From contig JBCCJA010000002.1 in NCBI GenBank assembly GCA_039045975.1, positions 81,292 to 145,291 on the forward strand: DNA of 64,000 nucleotides. The letters are read 5' to 3'. The stretch is from JBCCJA01 sp039045975 (GTDB lineage Bacteria; Planctomycetota; Planctomycetia; Planctomycetales; Planctomycetaceae). The notes under the pieces were generated by a model, which did not search any database, was not told the DNA's origin, and worked only from the letters and a program-made list of their open reading frames with translations. The position numbers were made by a program, and so were the translations under genes. Each line of letters begins with the position of its first letter. The first letter of the stretch is position 1. This document shows positions 49,178 through 58,498 of the stretch, piece by piece.

Positions 49178-51943
49178 ATGGACCTGACCCTCACCGACAC
49201 CGACCTAGGTCGCGACATCGAACTGCTCGCCTCCCTGCTGGCCGACATCGTCGCCGAGCAGGAAGGGCCCGAGATGCTCGCGATGGTCCGCGAAGTCCGC
49301 GACCTCGCGATCGCCAGGCGGGCCGGCGACGACGCCGCGGGGCGGAAACTGGTCGAGAAGGTCGCATCGCTGACGCCCGACGAGCTCGCGGTGCTGATCC
49401 CGGCCCTGAGCATCTTCTTCGACCTCGCAAACGCCGCCGAGGACACGCACCGCGTCCGCGTGCTCGGCCAGCGTGAGCAGGAGGCCGGCAACGAGCCGCG
49501 TCCCGAGTCGCTGCGCGAGGCGTTCCGCACGATGAAGGCCCGCGGCGTCGGCGACGAAGCGCTCGAGGAGCTGCTCGAAAAATTCTGCGTCGACCTCGTC
49601 TTCACCGCCCACCCGACCGAAGCCAAGCGTCGGACGACGCGACGGCTGCTGCGGAAACTCCGTACGGGGCTGCAGGGCCTTCACGGGACCGGGCTGTCGG
49701 AACGTCAGCTGGGACGGTTGAAGGACAAGCTCCGCAGCGACCTGACGATCCTCTGGCAGATCGACCAGACCCGTGCCGAGCGTCCGAAGGTGATGCAGGA
49801 GGTCGACCGCGGGCTGTTCTTCGTCGGCGAGTTGTGGCGGGTCATCCCCGACATCCACCGCGAACTGCGTCGGGCTTCGGTCGACGCGTACGGACGCGAC
49901 CTCGCGGCGACGCCGAACTTCATCAAGTTCGGGTCGTGGATCGGCGGCGACCGCGACGGGAACCCGTTCGTGACGCACGACGTCACGCGTCAGACGCTCG
50001 CGAAGCTGCGGGCCGCCGCCGTCGTGCGGCACCGCGAAACGGCCCACGAGCTGTACCGCATGCTCGTGATCTCCGACCGCCGAGCCGACGCGCCCGACGC
50101 GTTGCGGACCGCGATCGCGGAGGCGTACGACCGCTACCCCGGCGTCCGTGCCGAGATCGATCACATCTCGAAGACGGAGCTGTACCGCCGCTGGATCCGC
50201 GTGATCGAGTACCGCCTCGATCAGTCCTCGGAGTCGGAGATTTCGGAGCGGACCCGTTTCGCCGCGTACGGCTCCGCGGCCGAACTGGAGCACGACGTCC
50301 GTCTGATCGACGACGCCCTGCGGGCCCACAACGGGCACCGCGTCGCCGACACGTATGTCGCCGACTGGCTGGTCCAGATCCGTACCTTCGGGCTGCACTT
50401 CGCGTCGCTAGACGTGCGGCAAGACTCGGCGGTGCACATCGCCGTGCTCGACGAGGTCTTCAAGGCGTCCGGCGTCTGCGATAACTACGCCGAACTCGAC
50501 GAGGCCGGGAAGCGGGAAGTTCTGCTCGGTTCGCTCGACGAGCCGCCGAAGCTGTTCGCGGCCAGCTTCGAGGGGATGACCCGCGAGACGCTGTCTCTGT
50601 TCCGGCTGCTCGCCGACGAGATCCGGGCGTACGGCACGGAGCCGATCGGCGGCATGATCATCAGCATGACGCGCGAGGCGTCCGACGTGCTCGCGGTGTT
50701 GTGGTTCTGGAATTGGGCCTGGAAGGCGACCCGCCCGGAGGGCGTCACCAACGACCCGCTCCCGCCCGTGCCGATCCAGCCGCTGTTCGAGACGATCGAC
50801 GACCTGCGGGCCGGTGCCCAGATCTTGACCGACCTGTTCCGGATGCCGGCCTACCGCGAGCACATCGAACTGCCGGGCGGGACGCGTCAGACCGTCATGG
50901 TCGGCTATTCCGACAGCTGCAAAGACGGCGGCTACCTCGCGGCCGGCTGGGGCCTGCACAAGGCCCAGCGGATGATCACCGAGGTCTGCCAGACAGAGGG
51001 CGTCGACCTGGTCGTCTTCCACGGCCGGGGCGGTTCGCTCGGCCGGGGCGGCGGGCCGGCGGCACGCGCGATCTTGTCGCTGCCGAACGGGTCGGTCGGC
51101 GGGCACCTGCGGATCACGGAGCAGGGCGAGGTCCTCGCCGAGCGGTACGACGACCCGGTCATCGCCCACCGACATCTCGAACAGGTCGCGTGGGCGACGC
51201 TGCTCGTCACGACAGACGACCCGGCCCCGCCGGCCGACGTCTGGCTCGACTCCATGGACGCGATGGAGGAGGTCTCGCTGGCGAAATACCGGGCGCTAAT
51301 CGAACACCCGCGGTTCATGGTCTACTTCGACCGGGCGACGCCGATCGGCGAGATCGAGAACCTGCCGATCGGCTCCCGCCCCGCCCGGCGACGCGAGCGG
51401 AAGTACCTGACCGACCTGCGGGCGATCCCGTGGACGTTCTCCTGGACGCAGGCCCGGTATTTCCTGCCGGCGTGGTACGGGCTCGGGACCGGGCTGAAGT
51501 CGCACCTCGACGCGCACGGGCCCGACCTGTTGCGGGCCATGTACGCCGACTGGCCGATGTTCCGCGCATTGATCGACAACGCCGAACTGGCGCTGGCGAA
51601 GGCCGACATGAGCATCGCGGCCCGCTACGCCGAGATGCTCGAAGAGGGCGACACGGCGGCCGAGATCTGGGACTCGATCCGGGCCGAGTTCGACGTCACC
51701 CGCGACGCCGTGCTCGCGATCAACGAGCAGTCGGAGCTGCTCGGCGGGGTCGGCTGGCTGCAGGATTCGATCAAGGCCCGCAACCCCTACGTCGACCCCC
51801 TCAACCTGATCCAGGTCGAGTTGATCAAACGGCTCCGCAAGTCGGACGCCGAAGAGGGCGATGAGGCGGCCCGGGAACGGGACCGCGAGTTGGTCCGTCT
51901 CGCGATCCAGGGCGTCGCGGCCGGTCTGCGGACGACCGGTTGA
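49178..51943 (+). CDS. ppc: Phosphoenolpyruvate carboxylase
   Basis: An anaplerotic enzyme forming oxaloacetate from PEP and bicarbonate. The 921-residue length is standard. Key motifs are VFTAHPTEAKRR (catalytic His145), IGGDRDGNPFVT, VMVGYSDSCKDGGYLAAGW and the PEP-binding loop VVFHGRGGSLGRGGGP. The C-terminus differs slightly from E. coli: instead of the usual final Thr-Gly motif after Asn, the protein ends GVAAGLRTTG, where the terminal TG replaces the typical NTG, so the carboxy-terminal residue stays Gly. Downstream come two dispersed repeats, then fxsA. Confidence 0.97.
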   Translation: MDLTLTDTDLGRDIELLASLLADIVAEQEGPEMLAMVREVRDLAIARRAGDDAAGRKLVEKVASLTPDELAVLIPALSIFFDLANAAEDTHRVRVLGQREQEAGNEPRPESLREAFRTMKARGVGDEALEELLEKFCVDLVFTAHPTEAKRRTTRRLLRKLRTGLQGLHGTGLSERQLGRLKDKLRSDLTILWQIDQTRAERPKVMQEVDRGLFFVGELWRVIPDIHRELRRASVDAYGRDLAATPNFIKFGSWIGGDRDGNPFVTHDVTRQTLAKLRAAAVVRHRETAHELYRMLVISDRRADAPDALRTAIAEAYDRYPGVRAEIDHISKTELYRRWIRVIEYRLDQSSESEISERTRFAAYGSAAELEHDVRLIDDALRAHNGHRVADTYVADWLVQIRTFGLHFASLDVRQDSAVHIAVLDEVFKASGVCDNYAELDEAGKREVLLGSLDEPPKLFAASFEGMTRETLSLFRLLADEIRAYGTEPIGGMIISMTREASDVLAVLWFWNWAWKATRPEGVTNDPLPPVPIQPLFETIDDLRAGAQILTDLFRMPAYREHIELPGGTRQTVMVGYSDSCKDGGYLAAGWGLHKAQRMITEVCQTEGVDLVVFHGRGGSLGRGGGPAARAILSLPNGSVGGHLRITEQGEVLAERYDDPVIAHRHLEQVAWATLLVTTDDPAPPADVWLDSMDAMEEVSLAKYRALIEHPRFMVYFDRATPIGEIENLPIGSRPARRRERKYLTDLRAIPWTFSWTQARYFLPAWYGLGTGLKSHLDAHGPDLLRAMYADWPMFRALIDNAELALAKADMSIAARYAEMLEEGDTAAEIWDSIRAEFDVTRDAVLAINEQSELLGGVGWLQDSIKARNPYVDPLNLIQVELIKRLRKSDAEEGDEAARERDRELVRLAIQGVAAGLRTTG

Positions 51944-51955
51944 GTAGCCCTCACC

Positions 51956-51982
51956 GGCCCGCGGCGCGAGCCTTGGGTTCAT
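51956..51982. repeat. CCCGCGGCGCGAGCC-family repeat after ppc
   Basis: Thirteen bases after the ppc stop, a block matching the palindrome arm at 23221-23248 (read on its minus strand) and the start of the terminal hairpin at 63898. It has no inverted partner here. Its constant position right after a stop codon suggests a 3'-end or terminator-associated element. Confidence 0.5.
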
Positions 51983-52007
51983 AGGCCCGGAAAAGTGTTT
52001 GCGATCT

Positions 52008-52102
52008 GTAGGGCAGGCCCCCGCCTGCCGCATTTCGAGCGCGGGCGATGTCCGAGGTCACCAGAAATTCGGCAGGCGGGGGCCTGCCCTACGACCTTTC
52101 CG
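52008..52102. repeat. 95-bp palindromic element, copy 2
   Basis: Left arm 52008-52029 and right arm 52071-52092 pair perfectly over 22 bp around a 41-nt loop; the tail to 52102 is nearly identical to copy 1 (27632-27726). It lies between ppc and fxsA, 27 bp before the fxsA start. No coding sequence or transposase is present in it. Confidence 0.85.
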
Positions 52103-52128
52103 ACGCCGGCTAGTGCGCGGTCGAGCCG

Positions 52129-52614
52129 ATGCGAATTTTCCTGCCGCTGCTGCTCGCACTCACGCTCGTGCCGCTGGCCGAACTGGCTTTGCTGCTGACG
52201 GTCGGACAGGCGATCGGCGTGTTGCCGACGGTCGCGATCGTGCTCGTGACCGGCGTGGTCGGGGCGTCGCTGGCGCGGGCCGAAGGCCTGCGGACGCTGT
52301 TCGAGTTTCAGCGTCAGGCGTCGTCGGGGACGATCCCCGCCGGGCCGCTGGCCGACGGGGCGATGATCCTGGTCGCGGCGGCGCTTTTGCTCACGCCAGG
52401 GATGCTCACCGACGCCGTCGGCTTCGGCCTGTTGGTGCCGCCGGTGCGGGCCGTCGTGCGGCGACTCCTCGGACGGTATTTCGCCGGCAGCGTCCGCGTG
52501 ACGACGTTCGGCATGAACGTCGGCCCGGCCGCAGATGAAGGCCAGGAAACGCAAAGGACCCCGGGCGGTCCCGAGGTCCTCGACGCGGAATTCGAACACC
52601 GGCCCGATCAGTAG
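52129..52614 (+). CDS. fxsA: FxsA family membrane protein
   Basis: A 161-residue cytoplasmic-membrane protein of the FxsA family. The signature is clear: MRIFLPLLLALTLVPLAELALLLTVGQAIGV, TVAIVLVTGVVGASLARAEGLRTLFEFQ, then GPLADGAMILVAAALLLTPGMLTDAVGFGLLVPPVRAVVRRLL, with three or four hydrophobic segments. In E. coli, extra FxsA lets a phage T7 F-exclusion phenotype be suppressed; its normal role is unknown. The tail has a polar stretch. Its last 7 bp overlap the convergent gene at 52608-53564. Confidence 0.93.
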   Translation: MRIFLPLLLALTLVPLAELALLLTVGQAIGVLPTVAIVLVTGVVGASLARAEGLRTLFEFQRQASSGTIPAGPLADGAMILVAAALLLTPGMLTDAVGFGLLVPPVRAVVRRLLGRYFAGSVRVTTFGMNVGPAADEGQETQRTPGGPEVLDAEFEHRPDQ

Positions 52615-53564
52615 GCCGCGTAGACCGCCGGGTCGTCGATGACGAACGGCGTCGACCACGTCTTGCCGTCGTCGCGGCTGGTGATGTTGAAGAACATCGT
52701 CGAGAACAGCTCGGCGTCGTAGCCGTACGGCGTGGTCGAGGCGAGGCGGTCTTGGGCCCGCAGATCCTCGACGCCCTGGCGGGCGTAGTAGTGCACTCTG
52801 CCGTCGGGTGTGACCGACATGCCGAGCGTCCACCAGCCGCCGCCCGAGATGCTCGGCCCGCGGAAGTCGCCGCCGTTGTCGGCCCCGCGGATGATCAACG
52901 CCGCCGAGTTTTCGGGGAAGCCGGCCGACTTCGGCATGTACTGGATGAACATGCCGGGCCAGTAGGCCTCCGGCTCGCGGACGCGGCGACGGAAGATGAA
53001 GGCGCCCTTCATTTCTTCCTTCGTCGTGCGGCAGGCGATGCGGACGCCGAAGTGGCTGCCGCCCCGCTGGTCCCACTCCTCGAACGGAGGCATCCACACG
53101 CGGACGACCGCGTTCGCGCCCCGTGAGACGTCGAGCGAGCCGAACTTGCCGGCCATGTTGAGGATCAGGTCGTCCTGCATCGGCTCGGGCGAGAGCGTGC
53201 CCGGGACGCCCGAGTTGAGCGTGCGGATCAGCAGCGCGCCTTCGCTGCCGGGGATGCCGTTCGGCGGGGTTTCGATCCGTTTGACGTGGTCGGGCGTGCC
53301 GCGTTTCCGCGACTCCAGCCACATCATATTCGACGAGCGGCCGATCGGGGCCCGCTGCCTGTCGTCCTGTTCGTAGCTGCTCTTCGGCAGCTGATAGTCG
53401 TAAGACCACTCGGGGTCTTCGAAGTCGTCGAAGCACTGTTTCAGCAGACGCCCGGTGCCGGGGACGATCGGGCGGCTGTCTTGCGCGACCGCGGCCGACG
53501 CGAAGGTCGAAACGGCCGCGGCGACCACGAGTCGGGCGACGGGGCGGCGGGCGGACAGGAACAT
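52608..53564 (-). CDS. Secreted protein of unknown family
   Basis: A 318-residue exported protein: signal peptide ARRPVARLVVAAAVSTFASAAVAQDS, then a beta-rich globular domain (FDDFEDPEWSYDYQLPKSS; GALLIRTLNSGVPG; ANAVVRVWMPPFEEWDQRGGSHFGVRIACR; GGGWWTLGMSVTPDGRVHYYARQG) and a C-terminal FFNITSRDDGKTWSTPFVIDD. The last block resembles an Asp-box (S-x-D-x-G-x-T-W), the beta-propeller motif of sialidases, but only one is seen. The pattern could be a concanavalin-like lectin/glucanase domain. I recognise no defined family. ATG 53564 follows GAGGA. It converges with fxsA (7-bp overlap). Confidence 0.78.
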   Translation of the reverse strand: MFLSARRPVARLVVAAAVSTFASAAVAQDSRPIVPGTGRLLKQCFDDFEDPEWSYDYQLPKSSYEQDDRQRAPIGRSSNMMWLESRKRGTPDHVKRIETPPNGIPGSEGALLIRTLNSGVPGTLSPEPMQDDLILNMAGKFGSLDVSRGANAVVRVWMPPFEEWDQRGGSHFGVRIACRTTKEEMKGAFIFRRRVREPEAYWPGMFIQYMPKSAGFPENSAALIIRGADNGGDFRGPSISGGGWWTLGMSVTPDGRVHYYARQGVEDLRAQDRLASTTPYGYDAELFSTMFFNITSRDDGKTWSTPFVIDDPAVYAAY

Positions 53565-53708
53565 CGGCGTCCTCGGGACGTACGGCGTGAAAACGGGGCC
53601 GACTGCAATGCGGCTCGTTCACAGTCATCGGCCGCTACGACCCGGGTGTCGCGTCGATCCGGAGCGTTCGTCACGGGCGACGCAGATTGCCCAGAGTGAC
53701 GGGCGACC

Positions 53709-54545
53709 TCAGAAGTCGAACGCCTTCTGGGCCGGCTTCGGGGCCGGCAGCGGGTGGCCGATCAGCCCCGCGAAGCGTCCCAGCGTGGCCGGCGCGTGCC
53801 CTGCGAGGTCGTTGTTGAAGATGACGATCACCTCGCGGACGGCCCCGTCTGCGTGCGAGACGGCCAACCCGATCGCGGTGACCCATCTACGCAAGATCGG
53901 CGTCGGGTCGAACAGTTCGCGGTCCTCGCGGTCGAAACGCCCGTGGCGTCCGAGCAGGCGGCAGTAGAGCCGCTCGCCGGTCACGGAGATCGCCGCCGTT
54001 TCGGGATGCAGCTCCAGCTCGGCCGCGACGCGGACGACGCGGTTCGCACGGAGCAAGTCGTTCGTCTCTTCGCGAAACCACGTCTGAGAGCGGAACTCGA
54101 GGAAGCAGGGCACGTGGTCGGGCCAGACCTCCAGCAACGCGGCGAGATCGTCGATCGCCGCGTAGCCGACTTCGGGCGGCAACTGCATGAGCACGCCGCC
54201 GAGCTTGTCGCCGAAGCCCTCGGTGGCGGCCAGAAAGTCTTCGAGGGCGGCCTTGCCGGCCCACAACGCCCGCTCGTGCGTGATGCCCCGCCACAGCTTC
54301 GGCACGAAGCGGAAGCCGTCCGGCACCTGCCCGGCCCACTTGCGGCAGCGGGCGTGATCGGGCGGCGCGTGGAACGTGTTGTTCAGCTCAAGCGTGTCGA
54401 AGCGTTCCGCGTAGGCCGCCAGCCACCGCGTTTTCGGCGTCCCGGGCGGGAAGAAGACTTCCCGCCAGTCCTCGTAGTGGTACCCGGCACAGCCGAGCCG
54501 CCAGTTGGGGCCGGGTGACGCATCGGCGGCCGGCTCGTCAAGCAT
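53709..54545 (-). CDS. DUF72 (YecE-like) TIM-barrel protein
   Basis: A 278-residue DUF72 protein. The signature is present: RLGCAGYHYEDWREVFFPPGTPKTRWLAAYAERFDTLELNNTFHAPP, then FRFVPKLWRGITHER, GVLMQLPPEVGY, CFLEFRSQTWF, RLLGRHGRF and a C-terminal VIVIFNNDLAGHAPATLGRFAGLIG. The fold is a TIM barrel related to sugar-phosphate isomerases or endonuclease IV; the reaction is unknown. ATG 54545 is chosen over a more upstream in-frame start. It is divergent from the DUF429 gene over 107 bp. Confidence 0.9.
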   Translation of the reverse strand: MLDEPAADASPGPNWRLGCAGYHYEDWREVFFPPGTPKTRWLAAYAERFDTLELNNTFHAPPDHARCRKWAGQVPDGFRFVPKLWRGITHERALWAGKAALEDFLAATEGFGDKLGGVLMQLPPEVGYAAIDDLAALLEVWPDHVPCFLEFRSQTWFREETNDLLRANRVVRVAAELELHPETAAISVTGERLYCRLLGRHGRFDREDRELFDPTPILRRWVTAIGLAVSHADGAVREVIVIFNNDLAGHAPATLGRFAGLIGHPLPAPKPAQKAFDF

Positions 54546-54652
54546 TTCTACGTGAGTCGTGGCACCGTTTCCGGCTCGTGGGCTTGTGCGTTGCAGGCTT
54601 TGCGCCGCCGCCCGCGGCCACAAGTCGGCACGAAGTGCTGTAGGGTGTCGGC

Positions 54653-55531
54653 ATGAGCGAGAACGGTGACGGTTTCCCGACGATCGACGACTTCGCGGAG
54701 GTGATCGGCGTCGACTTCAGTGGGGCTCGACTGGCGGGCCAGAATATGTGGCTCGCCCGGCTGAGCCGCAACGGCGGTGACGGCGTGCCGTGGCGGCTCG
54801 AGGAGCTCTCCCGGGCCGGAAAGCGGTACGGGACGGACGAACGCCCCGTCGTGTTCGATTCGCTGATCCGTGAGATCGCGGGCTCGCGTCGCGTGCTGTG
54901 GGGCCTCGACTGCCCGCTGGGGTTTCCGGTCTTGTTCGACGAGTCGACGACCTGGCGTGACTGGCCCGCGCGGATGGCCGAGTGGGGCGACGACGCCGCG
55001 GCCTTCGGCCGCGACTGCGCCGAGCGGGCCAAGGCCGAGCACGGCCGCATGCACGTCCGCCGCCGCACCGACACGGAGTTGAAAACGCCGTTCGACGTCT
55101 ACCACTACCGCATCATCTATCAGACGTTTTTCGGGATCCGCGACGTCGTCGGACGGCTGTCGGACGAGAAGAAGACGGCGATCATCCCGTTCCAATACCG
55201 CCGGCTCGCCGGGGCCGAGCGGGTGATCGTCGAGGTCTGCCCGTCGTCGTACCTGAAGCGTCACGGGCTGCCGCACCAGAACTACAAGCAGCCGGGCGGC
55301 AAGGAACCGGACGATAAGCGTCGGGCGACGCGACGGACGATCCTGCGGCACGTGACCGACTTCGTCGAGACCTCCGCCTATCGCCGCAAGGTGATGATGG
55401 AGAACGGCGGCGGCGACGCCCTTGACGCCGTGCTCGCCGCCCTGAGCACCGCCGAGCGGTGGGCCGCGGTCGATCACGACGCCGTCCGTCGCGACGACGC
55501 CTATCGATGCGAAGGCTTCATTTTTTCGTAG
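54653..55531 (+). CDS. DUF429 protein, RNase H-like fold
   Basis: A 292-residue DUF429-family protein. The N-terminus IGVDFSGARLAGQNMWLA is the first strand and acidic residue of the RNase H-like fold; WGLDCPLGFP gives the second acidic strand, and GGGDALDAVLAALS carries the last aspartates. IVEVCPSSYLKRHGLP is a further family block. The metal-binding acidic set suggests a nuclease or phosphotransferase, but function is unknown. The final 14 bp overlap the end of the convergent ABC-2/CPBP gene. Confidence 0.85.
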   Translation: MSENGDGFPTIDDFAEVIGVDFSGARLAGQNMWLARLSRNGGDGVPWRLEELSRAGKRYGTDERPVVFDSLIREIAGSRRVLWGLDCPLGFPVLFDESTTWRDWPARMAEWGDDAAAFGRDCAERAKAEHGRMHVRRRTDTELKTPFDVYHYRIIYQTFFGIRDVVGRLSDEKKTAIIPFQYRRLAGAERVIVEVCPSSYLKRHGLPHQNYKQPGGKEPDDKRRATRRTILRHVTDFVETSAYRRKVMMENGGGDALDAVLAALSTAERWAAVDHDAVRRDDAYRCEGFIFS

Positions 55532-57644
55532 CGGGCCGCGGCTTCGCGAAGCCGACCAGCACGGCCCCGAGGGCCGCGACGACCCCGGCGCCGAACAGCC
55601 ACGGCGCGGGCAGGTGCTCGCTCTCGACGGCCAAGACGCCGGCCTCTTTGAGGTCCTCTTTGTAATGCGACGCGGCGAGGAGCAGGCCGTTGTTCAGTAG
55701 GTGCATGAGCACGCCGGGCCACACGCTGCCGGTCCGGACCGCGATCGCCCCGAGCACGACGCCGAGGAAGAACGTCGACGGGAATCGGCCCCAGAACACG
55801 TCGCCGCGGACGACGACGTGGAACAGCCCGAACGCGATCGCGGTGACGAACACGGCCGCCGTCGGGCTCATCTTTTTACCGAAGCCTGACAAAATCGGGC
55901 CGCGGAAGAAGAGTTCTTCGAACACGGCGGGCGTCAACGCGAGGAACAGCAGCTTGAACGCCAGCGGCACGGCGAGCAGCTGCTCCTCGAAGCTCGTGAA
56001 CAGCCTCGTCAGCTGCTCTTCCTGCTCGTCGGTGATCAACGCGATGAGGAATTCGTAGGCGAACATCCACATCGACAGGCCGAGCAGAAACGCCCCGGCG
56101 TATCCCAATGGTGATGCCCCACGCAGGCGGAACGTGTCCGCGAGCCGCCAACCCAGCCCGCGGGCGTAAACGATCGGCAGATATCCGAACACCAACGCGG
56201 TGACGGCGCCGCCGCCGATCAGGCGCGGCGTGATCGCGGTGCCGAGGAACGCAAGACTGCCCGAGCCGACCGCGTAGCTGACGAACGTGACGGCGAGCAG
56301 CACGACGGCGGCCGTGTTTCCCGGACCGTCTCCGCGGAGCCCGGCGAGCAGCTCGGACCAACCGGTCTGCTTCGAGTCGACCGCGTCCCGCCCGAATATC
56401 CGGATCGCGTACGCGAGTGCCAGCACGGTCAGGGCGGCCGTCGTCAGCAGGACGAAATACCCGGTCGTCAGGTCGGCCGACCCTTCGAGGATCCCGCGGG
56501 TCAACAACACGACGTTCGCCAACGGCACGACGAGCAACGGCCCCGAGAGTGTCGCCTCCGGGAACAGGCTGACCGCCGCGGGCGCGAGTGCGGTCAGCAC
56601 CAGCGGGATCAGATAGGCCTGGGCCTCTTTGAAGCTCTTGGCCCGACCGGTGACGCAGAGCAGCACCGCCGAAAACAGAAACGCAAACACGACGAGCGCG
56701 GACAGCGTCCCGCCCACCAACGCGAGTGGCGAGGACCCCTGCAGCAGCGGCGCCGCCAGCCCCGTCGCGAGCAGCGTCGCGGTCGACGCGATCAAGTTCA
56801 CGATCGCGGTCAGCGTCGCGACCGTCACGACCGCGGCGTACTTCGCAAGAACCACCTTCCATGTCGGCAGCGGCGTCGCGACGAGCGCTTCGAGCGTACC
56901 CCGCTCCCGCTCCCCCGCCGTCAGGTCGATCGCGGGATACACCGCGCCGGTGATCGTCATCAGCACGAGGATCAACGGGATGACGTAAACGACGAGCGTC
57001 GACTTTGCTTCGAGCGGCTTGACCGCCGTCGTGTCGCTGACGAGCGGCAAGATCGCGACCCGTCCGGTGGTCCGTTCCAACGCCTCGACGGTCGCGTAGA
57101 GGTTCGCTTCGGCGAGCTTCCTCTCGACGTACCGGCGTGCCTGGCGCGACCTCGCGTCGTTCTCGAGTTCGATCATCAAGATCCGACGGCTCGGCACGTC
57201 GGCGTTGGTCTCGGCGAACGCGATCGCGAGATCGATCTCGCCGTTCGCGAGCAGCAGTTTCGCGTTGTCGGTCACCCCCGCCTGGATGTCGACTTCGTCG
57301 CGTGGCGGGCGGGCGTCTTCGGTGTCGCCGAGCCAGTCGGTCTGTTCGGCCAACTCCTCTTCGGTGAGCACGGTCCCGGGCGGATCGATCCCGCTCAGGC
57401 GGAAGAAATCGCGTTGGTCATCGACATTCTCGAACGCAAATATATAGCTCGGCCGGTCGATCCGGGCCTGCGTAAGGACCTGCGAAACCGCGAACTGACG
57501 CAGCAGCAGCCCCAGCAGCGGGTAGAGCAGCAGCGGCATGACGACGAGCGTCACGACGGTGCGGCTGTCGCGGAACGTTTCGCGGAATTCCTTCAGGATC
57601 AATGGACGCCAGGGCGCCCGCGGTGCCGAGGTATTGCCGTTCAC
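55518..57644 (-). CDS. ABC-2 permease (NatB-type) fused to CPBP protease
   Basis: A 708-residue membrane protein with two parts. The N-terminal half is an ABC-2 permease: LILKEFRETFRDSRTVVTLVVMPLLLYPLLG, a large extracytoplasmic domain (about 40-230), then segments including MTITGAVYPAIDLTAGERERGTLEALVATPLPTWKVVLAKY, the standard block of NatB-like proteins. The C-terminal third is a CPBP/Abi intramembrane protease domain: PAVFEELFFRG with Glu576-Glu577, AIAFGLFHVVVRG and LMHLLNNGLLLA give the EExxxR, FxxxH and HxxxN motifs. GTG 57644 overlaps the natA-like stop by four bases. It would export ions, drugs or lipids with the ATPase below; the protease target is unknown. Confidence 0.92.
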   Translation of the reverse strand: MNGNTSAPRAPWRPLILKEFRETFRDSRTVVTLVVMPLLLYPLLGLLLRQFAVSQVLTQARIDRPSYIFAFENVDDQRDFFRLSGIDPPGTVLTEEELAEQTDWLGDTEDARPPRDEVDIQAGVTDNAKLLLANGEIDLAIAFAETNADVPSRRILMIELENDARSRQARRYVERKLAEANLYATVEALERTTGRVAILPLVSDTTAVKPLEAKSTLVVYVIPLILVLMTITGAVYPAIDLTAGERERGTLEALVATPLPTWKVVLAKYAAVVTVATLTAIVNLIASTATLLATGLAAPLLQGSSPLALVGGTLSALVVFAFLFSAVLLCVTGRAKSFKEAQAYLIPLVLTALAPAAVSLFPEATLSGPLLVVPLANVVLLTRGILEGSADLTTGYFVLLTTAALTVLALAYAIRIFGRDAVDSKQTGWSELLAGLRGDGPGNTAAVVLLAVTFVSYAVGSGSLAFLGTAITPRLIGGGAVTALVFGYLPIVYARGLGWRLADTFRLRGASPLGYAGAFLLGLSMWMFAYEFLIALITDEQEEQLTRLFTSFEEQLLAVPLAFKLLFLALTPAVFEELFFRGPILSGFGKKMSPTAAVFVTAIAFGLFHVVVRGDVFWGRFPSTFFLGVVLGAIAVRTGSVWPGVLMHLLNNGLLLAASHYKEDLKEAGVLAVESEHLPAPWLFGAGVVAALGAVLVGFAKPRPATKK

Positions 57645-58417
57645 GAGGCGGCCCCCGCGGAGGCGACGTCGGCGGCGGCGACGTCCGCCGCCTGTTCATC
57701 GAGGAGGTCGTGGAACATCTCGGTCAGGTCGTTGCGTCCCGTGGCCGTTCGCAGCTCTTCGAGCGTTCCCTCCAACCGCAGCCGCCCTTCGCGGAGAAGA
57801 CCGAAGCGGTCACACAGCCGCTGCGCCTCGTCGAGGCGGTGCGTGCAAAACAACACCCGCTTTCCGGCGTCGCGTTCCTCGGAGATGAAGCGGGTGACTT
57901 CGCGGACGCCGCCGATGTCGAGACCCCGCGTCGGCTCGTCGCAGAGCAGGACGGCGGGATCGTGTATGACGGCGCGGGCGAAATTGGTCCGCTGCCGCTG
58001 GCCCGTGCTGAGCGAGCCGCACGCCCGGTCGGCGAAGTCGGCCAGAGCGAACCGCTCGGTGAGTAGGTCCGCCCGTGCCGCCGTCGTCTCCGCGTCGAGC
58101 CCGTAGGCCGCACCGAAATACTCCAAATGCTCACGCGGCGTCAGCCATTCGTAGAGCCCCGACGAGGCCGAAACGTAACCGATCGCGGCTTTGACGCCCG
58201 CCGGGTCGGACCGCACCGAGCGGCCCTCGACGGTGACGTCGCCCGCGGTCGGCGTCAGCAGCCCGAGGATCATACGGAGCGTCGTCGTCTTGCCGGCGCC
58301 GTTCGGACCGAGCAGGCCGTAGACCTCGCCCGACTCGATCTCGAATGACAGCTCGTCGACCGCAACGACGCGATTCGTGCCCGTCCCGAAGACTCGTCGC
58401 AGACCGTTCGCCCGCAT
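57641..58417 (-). CDS. ABC transporter ATPase (NatA-type)
   Basis: A 258-residue ATPase: Walker A GPNGAGKT (37-44), Q/Y-loop region YVSASSGLYEWLTPREHLEYF, signature SLSTGQRQRTNFARAVIHDP, Walker B VLLCDEPTRGLD and the switch His in LFCTHRLDEAQRL. It pairs with the downstream ABC-2/CPBP permease through a GTGA overlap. The C-terminal tail is Ala/Asp-rich (EQAADVAAADVASAGAAS). NatAB-type exporters extrude Na+ or small molecules in an ATP-dependent way; here the substrate is unknown. Confidence 0.93.
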   Translation of the reverse strand: MRANGLRRVFGTGTNRVVAVDELSFEIESGEVYGLLGPNGAGKTTTLRMILGLLTPTAGDVTVEGRSVRSDPAGVKAAIGYVSASSGLYEWLTPREHLEYFGAAYGLDAETTAARADLLTERFALADFADRACGSLSTGQRQRTNFARAVIHDPAVLLCDEPTRGLDIGGVREVTRFISEERDAGKRVLFCTHRLDEAQRLCDRFGLLREGRLRLEGTLEELRTATGRNDLTEMFHDLLDEQAADVAAADVASAGAAS

Positions 58418-58498
58418 GCGGACACCGCAGAATTCGGACCACTCTCATAGACACGCTAGCGGGAGCCGCGGGCACCGCAAACCGCCGACGGTCCGTCG

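Noticed and set aside
49205..50398. Long minus-strand open frame across ppc
   Set aside because: High-GC codon structure keeps the antisense frames of ppc open. The plus-strand protein has all PEPC motifs; the antisense text has none.
52608..53564. Sialidase/BNR-repeat enzyme
   Set aside because: Only one Asp-box-like stretch is visible near the C-terminus; a propeller would need several.
57641..58417. Named NatA sodium exporter
   Set aside because: The family is clear but Na+ specificity cannot be read from sequence, so no gene symbol is given.
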